64,000 nucleotides of DNA, taken from the NCBI GenBank assembly GCA_928724745.1, contig CAKMXJ010000007.1:558001-622000 (forward strand), read 5' to 3'. Each line of letters begins with the position of its first letter. The first letter of the stretch is position 1. Source of the DNA: Anthracocystis setariae (Eukaryota; Basidiomycota; Ustilaginomycetes; Ustilaginales; Ustilaginaceae). This document shows, in pieces, positions 42,087-51,003 of the stretch. The notes under the pieces are model-generated. The model did no database searches and was not told the origin of the DNA. It saw nothing but the letters and a program-made list of their open reading frames with translations. A program made the translations under genes and the position numbers.

Positions 42087-44312
42087 ATGAAGACCACTTT
42101 CTTTTCGCTCCTCGTCGTGGTGCTCCCTCTCTTCACCTCGGCGTCGCTGGAGCCTTCGCGCATCCGCAACTCTCGTCACAGCCGCCATGCTCGACACGCC
42201 AACGTCGACCCCTCCTCGCCCCTCCACGTGCGTAACCTCTACCCAGGTGCGCAGACGCAAGCTGCCGTTCAGCGTCGATCCACGCCTGGTGCTGCGATCG
42301 CCGACATCTACAGCCAGGTCGCCGACCAGGTGTTCGACTATGTAATCGCCGGTGGTGGTACTGCGGGGCTTGCACTAGCGGGACGGCTGAGTGAAGATCC
42401 GGATGTGACCGTCGCCGTGATCGAAGCCGGTGATTCCGGGTACAGCGACGATGGCACCCTCCTCGTTCCGCAGAACGCCTACCTCAAGACTGCGGTCGGT
42501 ACCAACCTGGACTGGCAGTACGTGACGGCATTGCAGAGCAAGCTTATGGACAGCAGTGGACAGCCTAGGACGGCGAATTGGCCGAGCGGCAAGGTGCTCG
42601 GTGGTTCGTCGGCTATCAACGGCATGTACTATGTCGCCGCAAGCAAGCGCGAGCATCAAGTGTGGGCCAACATCTCGGGCGATGTTTCGTCGTGGGGTTG
42701 GGACAGTGTCAAGTATGCCATGAAAAAGAGCACCAACTTTAGCCCCAACACGGTGTCGCAGCTCGATGCGAGTGTGGGTAACCAGACGGATAGCATCGGT
42801 GCCAACGGTCCCATTGCAGTTTCGTATGCGGGTGTCAGTTACCAGCCTGTTGCCGACTGGGTTCCGACGTTGGAGACCATCGGCATTGAACAGGCCAGTG
42901 CACCGTACGATGGTGAGAACCAGGGTGCGTTCGTGGCGGCCTCGACGATCAGTGGGCAGGACTGGGCTCGTTCGTTTTCCAGAAACGCCTACATCGATCC
43001 CATCTCGAACACGAGGAAGAACATCGTCGTGATTCCCAACCAGACCGTCACACGTATTATCTGGGATAACGAGGACGATGGACAGGGCGACTTGCGGGCT
43101 CTTGGACTTGAGTTCGCTGCCGGGTCCGATGCTCCTCGAGTCCACGTCACTGCTAGGAGGGAGGTTATCCTATCCGCCGGTGCCATTGGTTCTCCTCAGA
43201 TCCTCCAGCTGTCCGGTATCGGTTGCAAGGAGTTGCTCACCAGCAAGAACGTCACCGTCCTCAAGGACCTTCCTGGAGTCGGCCAAAACTTGCAGGACCA
43301 CCTATCCACCGCTGTGATCTACACCCCGGCCTCAGGCCTCCCTATGCCCGCCGCCAGCACGGACGCCAAGCAGGCATCGTTTGTCGACTCGTCCGTCGCC
43401 TACGTCACCCTCGACAGCCTCTACGGTAGCAACGAAACCGCCAACTTCATCGCACGCGCCACACAGTGGTCATCCGACTACATCCAATCCGCCACCAACG
43501 TCCCCGACGCAGTCAAACGCGGTTGGGCCAAACAGTACAAGTTCCTGCTGGAAGACCTGCTGTCCACCAACAGCTGCAGCGGGTTCAACGGCACCGCCAA
43601 GGGTGCCATGGAGATGTTGCTCGGCATCTCGAACGGTCAGACAGTCCAGATCGAGACAGCACTGCAGGCGCCATTCTCGCGCGGTTGGGTCGAGATCGCC
43701 TCGAACAATGCGTTCGACAAACCCACGATCAACCCAAACTATCTCCAACACAAGTCCGATGTCGAACTCATGCGCAGCGGTGTCCAGCTCGCCAGGATGA
43801 TCGGAACCACGCCTCCGCTTAGTCAGGTGATGGGCGGTGAGAGTGCGCCCGGTGCCGGTGTGACGAGTGACGATGATATCGACAAGTTTGTCGCTCAAAC
43901 CGCAGGGACCGAGTTTAGTGCGAGTTCGACGTGCAGTATGATGGATGAGGACGATGGTGGGGTGGTGGATGCGCAGTTGAGGGTGTATGGTACGAGCAAT
44001 GTCAGAGTGGTGGATGCTTCGGTGATTCCCATTTCGTTGTCGAGCCATCTTATGTCGGCGACGTATGCGGTGGCTGAGGTCGCGGCGGATATGATCAAGA
44101 GTTGCTCGATCGATCCCATTGACGAGTGCAATTATGAGGGTGATGGTGAAGACCAGTCCGCCGCTCCCGTCGCTGCTCCTGCCGACCCCAACGCAAACGC
44201 CAACACCAACACCAACGCCAACACCAACGCCAACACCAACGCCAATGCCAATGCTAACGCAGACGGCAACGACGACGACGAGGACTGCGAAGACGACGAC
44301 CAGTCCCCTTAA
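42087..44312 (+). CDS. Secreted GMC (FAD) oxidoreductase with unusual active site
   Basis: 741 residues. A signal peptide at about 1-19 is followed by an Arg/His-rich propeptide-like segment, then the GMC fold: FAD-binding GGGTAG (89-94) with Glu113 at the end of the second strand, GKVLGGSSAINGMYY, and the second signature AGAIGSPQILQLSGIG. C-terminal blocks are GGVVDAQLRVYGT and SSHLM (His654). Family members oxidise alcohols, sugars or aryl alcohols and make hydrogen peroxide outside the cell. The first catalytic His of glucose-oxidase-like members corresponds to Ser611 here (see findings). The last 65 residues are an Asn/Thr/Ala repeat followed by an acidic tail. The start ATG 42087 has context ACCATGA. 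It is convergent with the hydrolase gene. Confidence 0.9.
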   Translation: MKTTFFSLLVVVLPLFTSASLEPSRIRNSRHSRHARHANVDPSSPLHVRNLYPGAQTQAAVQRRSTPGAAIADIYSQVADQVFDYVIAGGGTAGLALAGRLSEDPDVTVAVIEAGDSGYSDDGTLLVPQNAYLKTAVGTNLDWQYVTALQSKLMDSSGQPRTANWPSGKVLGGSSAINGMYYVAASKREHQVWANISGDVSSWGWDSVKYAMKKSTNFSPNTVSQLDASVGNQTDSIGANGPIAVSYAGVSYQPVADWVPTLETIGIEQASAPYDGENQGAFVAASTISGQDWARSFSRNAYIDPISNTRKNIVVIPNQTVTRIIWDNEDDGQGDLRALGLEFAAGSDAPRVHVTARREVILSAGAIGSPQILQLSGIGCKELLTSKNVTVLKDLPGVGQNLQDHLSTAVIYTPASGLPMPAASTDAKQASFVDSSVAYVTLDSLYGSNETANFIARATQWSSDYIQSATNVPDAVKRGWAKQYKFLLEDLLSTNSCSGFNGTAKGAMEMLLGISNGQTVQIETALQAPFSRGWVEIASNNAFDKPTINPNYLQHKSDVELMRSGVQLARMIGTTPPLSQVMGGESAPGAGVTSDDDIDKFVAQTAGTEFSASSTCSMMDEDDGGVVDAQLRVYGTSNVRVVDASVIPISLSSHLMSATYAVAEVAADMIKSCSIDPIDECNYEGDGEDQSAAPVAAPADPNANANTNTNANTNANTNANANANADGNDDDEDCEDDDQSP
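44190..44263 (+). repeat. AACGCC/AACACC minisatellite coding Asn-Ala/Asn-Thr
   Basis: Tandem six-base units near the 3' end of the GMC gene encode alternating Asn with Ala or Thr, a low-complexity linker before the acidic C-terminus. Confidence 0.9.
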
Positions 44313-44654
44313 ACCCCGCCACCATCGAATCTTTATGCTTTCGTTCTTCGACTTCAACACTTGCCCTTTTGCTCCGCTCACTTTGGTTTGATTTGATCTG
44401 CTTTGTTAAGCTTTCTCGTCCCTCGAGTTGGGACGCCAGCGTCGCCGGTCGTCGCCTTCCCCCCTTCCATCTCATTCCTCTCTTATATAGCTTCATCTCC
44501 ACCTTTTTTCTCTTTCCTTTCGGCTTTCTAGTTGTTTTGATTTTTCACTCTCCCAATTTTGACTCATGTTCGGCAGCTGAGGAAGCGCCCTTTTTTTCTT
44601 TCTTTTTCACATCCTTGTTCTTCCGTTTGAAAGTGCAGGTGCCAGCCTGAGTGT
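44313..44654. other. Convergent 3' region of the GMC and hydrolase genes
   Basis: 342 bases between two stop codons, T-rich on the plus strand. No gene is seen; presumed to hold both transcription ends. Confidence 0.5.
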
Positions 44655-46028
44655 CTATTTGAGTAGCAAACCGAGTGACAACACAGTAACCAATATCGAA
44701 GCTGTGTTGATTTGGAGTGACGTTGCAGCTGCTGAGTTTACGGGGAGTTGTTGAATTCCTAACCCTCCTGTTGGGATTAAAGCCGCAGTAGTGGCGTTTG
44801 CTACTTCCCCCTTCGGTCTCCAACCTTTCTTCACCATCTCTGGCTCCGCCTCGAACAAAGCGGACCTCGCGTCGTGAGATCCGAACACGCTCGCCACATC
44901 GTGCTTGGCCCACTCAACCACCGTCAGCGTATGTCCAAACTTGGACCGGGCACTCCAATCGGGCAATTCGGCTTGCGACAAGTTGCCGGGAAACCCACTC
45001 ACATCCTCGCCCGTCCTCGCGAGCAGATTGATATACTTCCACCAACTTAAATTCCGATCCCTCCTCGCGACACCACCCTGAAGCAACGCCATACAGTACT
45101 GATCGCCATTCGAATCGGTATCGTCGTTGCCCACCACATATCGAACATCCCTCGCGATGGCTCGGGTGAAGTAGTCCTCGGGCGTGAGCGTCCCGGCGGT
45201 GGTGGTGGTCGAGGTGAAGTTATCAAACCCGTAGCGCCAAGTGTTCCACAACGGACAGGTTAGCTTGCTCGCGATCTCCCGATTTGTCGTGGGGCGGTGG
45301 TGCGTAAAGTAGACACTGCTACTCGGATCGCCGACCACATACCTCACTTTCACTCTATCCGATTTAGCAGGTGGCGAGACGATGCTGTATCGATTCACCA
45401 ATTGCGCCCCTCCACCATGACCGACGAACACCAGCTCTTGCAGCCGCGGATATCGTGTAGAGTTGGTGAATTCGGCGACGAGCGCATCAAGTGCGTCGAA
45501 ACTGCTCCAGTGCGTGTTGGAAGGGTGCACGGCGATCTCGCCTGCCTGCCACGCGTTGATGTCGGCCCAAGCGAGCTCCGTCCGGGTGTATTGACCAGAG
45601 TTGAGGGCGGCAGAGTAGAATTGCGGCGCGGTGATGATGGCATTGGGATCAGCGGGGGAATAATTGTCCGAGAGAGCGGAGGTGAGGATGTCGGACATGG
45701 TGGTCCAGTAGGTGGCCGCGTCGCGATTTCGTCCGTGGATCATGACGAAGGCTTGTCGGGCGTGGGTGGAACGCGGTGAGGCGCTCCAGTAGACAGCGAG
45801 TGTGTCGGAAGAGTTGAAGAGCGGGAGAGAGGTAAGACGCGAACCAGTGGGTGGGGTGGGGGGTGTATGATCTTGACGTCCAAGAGGGGTGCCTTCTTGG
45901 AGCGCGACGGTGGTCGACGCATCGCGTGCAAGTAGCGGTTGGCCAAAGGCGATACAATCGCCGGTGGTGAGAAAGGCAAGGAGGGTGAAAAGGTTGGTGA
46001 GCGTTGGGAGGAGGGTGAACGATCGCAT
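44655..46028 (-). CDS. Secreted alpha/beta-hydrolase-like protein without the usual serine
   Basis: 457 residues from the ATG at 46026-46028. A signal peptide (about 1-25) is followed by an alpha/beta hydrolase pattern: FVMIHGRNRDAATYW (HG oxyanion motif) and LVFVGHGGGAQLVNRY in the nucleophile-elbow position, where G-x-S-x-G is expected but Gly205 replaces Ser. A late GHTLTVVEWAKHD segment may carry the His. Several N-x-S/T sites and a hydrophobic C-terminus (ILVTVLSLGLLLK) suggest a glycosylated, possibly GPI-anchored surface protein. No substrate can be inferred. It is convergent with the secreted GMC gene. It could be a pseudoenzyme, or a subfamily using another nucleophile. Confidence 0.78.
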   Translation of the reverse strand: MRSFTLLPTLTNLFTLLAFLTTGDCIAFGQPLLARDASTTVALQEGTPLGRQDHTPPTPPTGSRLTSLPLFNSSDTLAVYWSASPRSTHARQAFVMIHGRNRDAATYWTTMSDILTSALSDNYSPADPNAIITAPQFYSAALNSGQYTRTELAWADINAWQAGEIAVHPSNTHWSSFDALDALVAEFTNSTRYPRLQELVFVGHGGGAQLVNRYSIVSPPAKSDRVKVRYVVGDPSSSVYFTHHRPTTNREIASKLTCPLWNTWRYGFDNFTSTTTTAGTLTPEDYFTRAIARDVRYVVGNDDTDSNGDQYCMALLQGGVARRDRNLSWWKYINLLARTGEDVSGFPGNLSQAELPDWSARSKFGHTLTVVEWAKHDVASVFGSHDARSALFEAEPEMVKKGWRPKGEVANATTAALIPTGGLGIQQLPVNSAAATSLQINTASILVTVLSLGLLLK

Positions 46029-46893
46029 GGTGACCAACGGCTGCGGCTCAACCGCGAGCTATGAAGTAGTAAGTTGAAAGGAAGCGAGGCAACTCGATCA
46101 ACGAGGTGGTTGAAGAGAATCGTGGTACGATCACCCCCAACTCGACCAACCATATGAGGAGTCAGACATCAGACATACAAGAAACCATGTTCACCTGCAG
46201 TAGACACCGAAGCAGCAACGTCGTCCATACGCTACCTTCAGATAAAGCAGAACCATGCAGAAGCGTTGGAGAAATCGAGATATGCATCTCTTTGAGCATC
46301 GCTGCTGCCTTTATTCCGGGACGGGGTTGTGACAGTGGAATTCCTGAAGCGCATGGGGTCGGAAGGGGGGGGATCAACCTCGATGCAAGTCCACCATCAG
46401 TTTGGAAGAACGCCGAGCGCGCGCGAACTTGGACAGCGTCACCGGCCAAATTATTTACTGTGTATTGGACCGCGATGGGCGTGCCAAGACCGCATGGTGC
46501 ATCTCGAACTCCGAGGCTCAAATATGCTTGGCGTTCTTCTCTCTTCCCCTCTTCAGCATCATCCTCTTACCTCCTCGGATGTAGTGCGCGTAGCTGCCAA
46601 CAGCACCACACATTTCCTCTCCCCTCCACCGAACACATCATCCTTCCGCCTATGCATGACATCTTTTCACCGACGCTAGCCTGCCTGCTTGCAGTGCGGT
46701 GAGTTGGCCATGTGTTCTCTTGATCCGATCATTCATCTGTCTAGTCACAAGCTTCGCAGTTGACTACACCATCACCACCATCTCCCGACGTCTCGATTAA
46801 AATACAGCTGTTGACCAACACCATGTGGCATTCGGCACCCAGTGCTGACAGAATCATCATCATCAATAAATGCGATTCCCATTTTAACTATTA
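46029..46893. other. Intergenic region upstream of the hydrolase gene
   Basis: 865 bases containing the hydrolase promoter and the 3' end of the downstream-lying Zn2Cys6 gene, both on the minus strand. No gene is seen. Confidence 0.5.
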
Positions 46894-49800
46894 CTACTGC
46901 TGCAAAAAAGCCGGGGGCAACTCTAGCATGCTCCAAAACTCGCCTATACTTTGATTACTCGCAGTCAGTGCGAACGGCGAAGTATTCAACGCCTGTGCAT
47001 CTTCACCCGGAGCTTGTGTCACCGCTACATTGTGAGGCTTCTGCACGGGATCCTGGGGCACAGTGTTACTCCCCACATGTTGCTGGGTGTACGCCACGCC
47101 TTGGTAGGGCATCCCACCACCACCACCACCACCACCACCACCACCCTCACCCATGTGCGGGAAGTTGGCCATCAGACCGCCCGCGTTGAACCCGTTATAA
47201 GCCAACCCCTGCATCGGCTGGGCAGTGAACGGTGGTCCCGAATTCAAGTTTGTGCCCATCAGGTTCGACGGCGCCGCGGCGCCGTTTTCGTTCCAGAAGA
47301 ACGACTCGACGTCGAAGATTCCTGGTGCAAAATTCGCCATGGTCGTCGGATCAGCTTGTCCCCACGGATTAGCAAACGCACGCATGCTATCTTCCATACC
47401 GCCCTGAGCACCGGCACTGGCATCAACTGGAGGCAGCACCTGTGTCGATCCAGACTGAACCGCACTCTTACCGGCATCGGTGGCTGGGCCTTTGGTGGAT
47501 TCTTGCAACGCTCCCTCAGTCTCTGCAATCCAATTGGATACCTTAGTCGTACTACCCACTCCAACAGCTTGTAACGCAGCCCGACTCATCCGCCTCCTCC
47601 CAACTTGCACACCCTCCTTGCTCGCATCTTGACCCACCACCGCAAATCCATCCAGCAGCATCCGATGCGCCGACGCAGCCGGCCAAGTATCTGCCAACTT
47701 CTTGAGCCACTGCATACACAATCCGTACCTCCTCCTTGCATCCGCAGCCACCGTTTCATCGGGCAACCTCGCGTTGAACACAAACATGACCGCTGCTGTG
47801 AATAGGCAGTAACCCAAATCGGTCGAGAGCCGATCGACAATGTCGCGAGAACTGGCTTCCAGCAGGTCGCAGATGGTGTTGGCGGCCAGGGTGGAGGCGT
47901 GATGTGAAGGATTCGAGAGCACCTTGGACAGGCTGAGCCCTTCCTCCTGTGGGATAAAGGGACGGTGCAAAAGGAGCCGCGCGGTGTAGTACCAGAGATT
48001 GAGCGCAAAGAACGACGGAAATGGCCCTTCGTTGGTGTTTCCATGATCGAGATGGAGATGAGCAGGTAGTTTGTCGTTCCAATCCGTCAATTGGCGATCG
48101 AGATCGGCGAGAACTTGCTCCTTGCCTTGCCGCCGAAGAAGAGCTTTGCGGCGAAGCGAGTGGACTTCGTCAAGAATGCGTTCGACAATCTTGAACAGAT
48201 GTACACCCCAGTTGAGACATGAGGGTGCGTGCAGTCGACGCGACAAAGATGCGCCTTGCTTTTCGCCTGTTTGGTTGACGGCCTGCATCTCTGTTTGATC
48301 GGACCAAAGCTCAAACTCGTCCTCCTCTGTTTCAGAGAGCAACGGAACGTCGATATCCTTGGCGCGCAGACCAACAGGACGACCCATCTCTGCACAAAGC
48401 AGCTTGTCGAAAATGTAGCAATGCCAAATGATACGGATGCGCGTTTCTCTCTGCACCCGATCCTGTACGATCTCTGGACGATAGATGGGCCAGCGATGCA
48501 AACCCATATCTACCGCCATGGAACATGCCAAGTTTTGGAAATTCCACGCCCTCGACAGGTCTCCTGTGCCGTGAGAGTAGAGACTGAGCAGCCAGCATGA
48601 TTGAATGGAAGCAATGTCGGGTCGAAGACCCTTGGCCAGAACATGACGCTCAGCCGCCTGGCAGAAGAGCTGTGCACGTTCAAGGTTGGGTTTCAGCTCG
48701 GATGTGCGAGTCTCGCTGAAAGTGCTACAAGCAGCAGCGACATGTGCATTGCCAGGAACGACGCACGCACCGATCGCATAGATGGCATAGAGCAGACTGG
48801 GTTCGAGATTGGCGCGAAGCTCGTCTCCCGAGAATCGGACGAACCATGGCTTGTAGAGAATCGGGTAGAAGGGATGGAATCCTTGCCAGTAGTATCGGAA
48901 CAGGCGATCGTTCTCTTCGTCCGAGACTTTGGGATCGTCTGCACCAGCTTGGAGCGCTGATGTCTGGCTCTCTCTTCGTGCCGTTGGGTAGAGGCTGTTG
49001 ACGCTGGATTCTTTGATTGGACTGGGTCTGGTCGGACGTGGAGAGCGATCGACGGAACTGGCGGTGTCAGCGTCGCCTGCTGGACGAGGTGAAGTGATGG
49101 GCAGGAAGACAGGAACCTTGGCATGCGAAGGGATATCTGCTGGACCACGGTCATCCCGAGATCTACCGCCGAACGGAACGGATGAGTTAGACGTGACAGA
49201 GCGAGTAGCTGCTACACCTGCGCCAGCGGATGGCGATTCGGCGCGATGATGATGACGTTGTAGAATGCCAATGCCTGAACTCGAGCCACGATATACAAGT
49301 TCACCTTGACGAGTCTCGCCAATGACATCTTCTTCGGCCTCGGCTGTTGGTTCGTCGTGCTCACCATCAGAACCAAGTCTGGTGTCAAAGAGGTTGGATG
49401 AACGTCGGTTCGTCGAGGTGAGGTGCTCGATCTTGACCCTTGAGGCGGCGCCAGCTTGAATATCTGGCTTGGATTTGGATCTGACGCTTGCTGCATCGTC
49501 GCGGGCATGAAGAGCCTTTTGATCTTGACTTGAACCGGGTAGTTGCAGCTCTCGCTCTCCCGAAACGCGGATGATCTCGGCGCCTGCGTCATCTTTGCCA
49601 AGATGGTTGACGAGGTCACGGATGGTGGTCTCTAGCGTTCGGATGAGCTTGGCCCTGGCAGACTCCTTGGGTCCAGACCGGAAACCTTTGGGCGGCCCAC
49701 GTTTGAGGCCAGTATGGTTGTAGGTGCAGGGAGTGCCAAGCACCTGACAGACAGAGCACTCAGGCTGACGACCGTCGCATCTACGTTTCTTGGTGCTGCA

Positions 49801-50241
49801 TGGCTGGCAAGCCTTGGCAACCCTGGTGGATGGTTTGGCTTCATTGGCATCGGATGACTGTTGATCGAGTGAGGAATGTTTTGGTGGCGAACTGGACGAG
49901 GCAGGAGCGGCCGAGTCGTCATGCGAGTGTTTTCGACGCTTGGAAGGCGATGCATGCGAATGTTGAGTTGGCAGATCGGACGACGCGATGGATAGACGAG
50001 AGGAGGTGTTGGGCGTATGAGTGGGTGCTGCGGCATAGTATTCGTGTGGGTTGTTCTTGGAGCGATCATGGTCGTTGAAGGCTTCTGGGCTGGATGGATC
50101 GGAGGCAGCTCGATAGGAATGGGATTTGCGAGTGGTGGAGGAGTAGAGTGGGGTAGATCGTGGAGGTGGTGAGTAGGAAGCGTGTTCTGGATGTTGGAGC
50201 TGATGAGCCGCAGCGCGATATGGATGTGGAGAAGAAGGCAT
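46894..50241 (-). CDS. Zn2Cys6 transcription factor with fungal-specific regulatory domain
   Basis: 1115 residues, no intron. The binuclear cluster has Cys145, 148, 155, 162, 165 and 172 with canonical spacing (C-x2-C-x6-C-x6-C-x2-C-x6-C), followed by the basic linker LKRGPPKGF and a probable dimerisation helix. The Fungal_trans regulatory domain spans about residues 455-740 (LFRYYWQGFHPFYPILYKPW, LLYAIYAIGACVV, then RIIWHCYIFDKLLCAEMGRPVGL). The C-terminus is Gly/Asn/Gln-rich with an 11-Gly run. The linker and middle-domain sequence resemble the group that includes carbon-source regulators of plant-polymer and sugar use, but I cannot name the orthologue. It lies next to two secreted-enzyme genes, which makes local regulation possible. 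Confidence 0.88.
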   Translation of the reverse strand: MPSSPHPYRAAAHQLQHPEHASYSPPPRSTPLYSSTTRKSHSYRAASDPSSPEAFNDHDRSKNNPHEYYAAAPTHTPNTSSRLSIASSDLPTQHSHASPSKRRKHSHDDSAAPASSSSPPKHSSLDQQSSDANEAKPSTRVAKACQPCSTKKRRCDGRQPECSVCQVLGTPCTYNHTGLKRGPPKGFRSGPKESARAKLIRTLETTIRDLVNHLGKDDAGAEIIRVSGERELQLPGSSQDQKALHARDDAASVRSKSKPDIQAGAASRVKIEHLTSTNRRSSNLFDTRLGSDGEHDEPTAEAEEDVIGETRQGELVYRGSSSGIGILQRHHHRAESPSAGAGVAATRSVTSNSSVPFGGRSRDDRGPADIPSHAKVPVFLPITSPRPAGDADTASSVDRSPRPTRPSPIKESSVNSLYPTARRESQTSALQAGADDPKVSDEENDRLFRYYWQGFHPFYPILYKPWFVRFSGDELRANLEPSLLYAIYAIGACVVPGNAHVAAACSTFSETRTSELKPNLERAQLFCQAAERHVLAKGLRPDIASIQSCWLLSLYSHGTGDLSRAWNFQNLACSMAVDMGLHRWPIYRPEIVQDRVQRETRIRIIWHCYIFDKLLCAEMGRPVGLRAKDIDVPLLSETEEDEFELWSDQTEMQAVNQTGEKQGASLSRRLHAPSCLNWGVHLFKIVERILDEVHSLRRKALLRRQGKEQVLADLDRQLTDWNDKLPAHLHLDHGNTNEGPFPSFFALNLWYYTARLLLHRPFIPQEEGLSLSKVLSNPSHHASTLAANTICDLLEASSRDIVDRLSTDLGYCLFTAAVMFVFNARLPDETVAADARRRYGLCMQWLKKLADTWPAASAHRMLLDGFAVVGQDASKEGVQVGRRRMSRAALQAVGVGSTTKVSNWIAETEGALQESTKGPATDAGKSAVQSGSTQVLPPVDASAGAQGGMEDSMRAFANPWGQADPTTMANFAPGIFDVESFFWNENGAAAPSNLMGTNLNSGPPFTAQPMQGLAYNGFNAGGLMANFPHMGEGGGGGGGGGGGMPYQGVAYTQQHVGSNTVPQDPVQKPHNVAVTQAPGEDAQALNTSPFALTASNQSIGEFWSMLELPPAFLQQ

Positions 50242-51003
50242 TGTGGGTGGTTTTACGCTCGAGGAGCATTACGCAGCTGTGGAAGACTGGCTGGTGAATG
50301 ATGCGAGCACGGCTGACCGTAAAGGCTTAAGCAAGCACTGCGACTGATAACAGCATTCCGATGCGAATACGGTGTACAAGGACTTTGGCAGGGTATACGC
50401 AGCTTCTCCACACAGAGGAGGGGAGGATGTCAAGATCACCGTTGACAATAGATGGCGAGATGGGGTTCGTGATGTACAGGATCAGATACTTTTCGCAATG
50501 GCTCCGATGCGAGCCTAGGCTGTTTGGAGAGGAGATGTGTGGATGTGGATGAGAATATGATGATGATGAAGCGGGAAAAAAAACAACTTGTCGATATCGG
50601 CGGCGTGAATGCAAACCCAAACTCACGGCGGACTGTAGCAACGCTTGGCTTCCTGCATCGGCTTGGGATCACTCAGATACTCTACTGCATTCGAATTTGA
50701 CTGCCTTGAGCCAATGCAGGGCGGGCGGGCGGGCGATGATGGTCAGGGTCCATTCTCAATCCACGCGTTTGCCACATTTCGAGCTCCCTGCCGTTATTGG
50801 CATCGGAGTTGATCTTGCGCATCCTTCTAGAGGCAAGCATTGAGTCGACAGCCATCGATATGCCAAGAGGCAGGGGATCCAGTCCAACTCCTCTCGCAGA
50901 CCAACTCAGGCGCATGATCGACAATCGCCCCTACCACATTCTCTCGACTACCACACTTGACAGACAATCAGAACTGAATCTATTACCAACCAAACTACTG
51001 TAC
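50242..51003. other. Intergenic region, Zn2Cys6 promoter and LAG1 3' end
   Basis: 762 bases with both flanking genes on the minus strand. No gene is seen. Confidence 0.5.
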
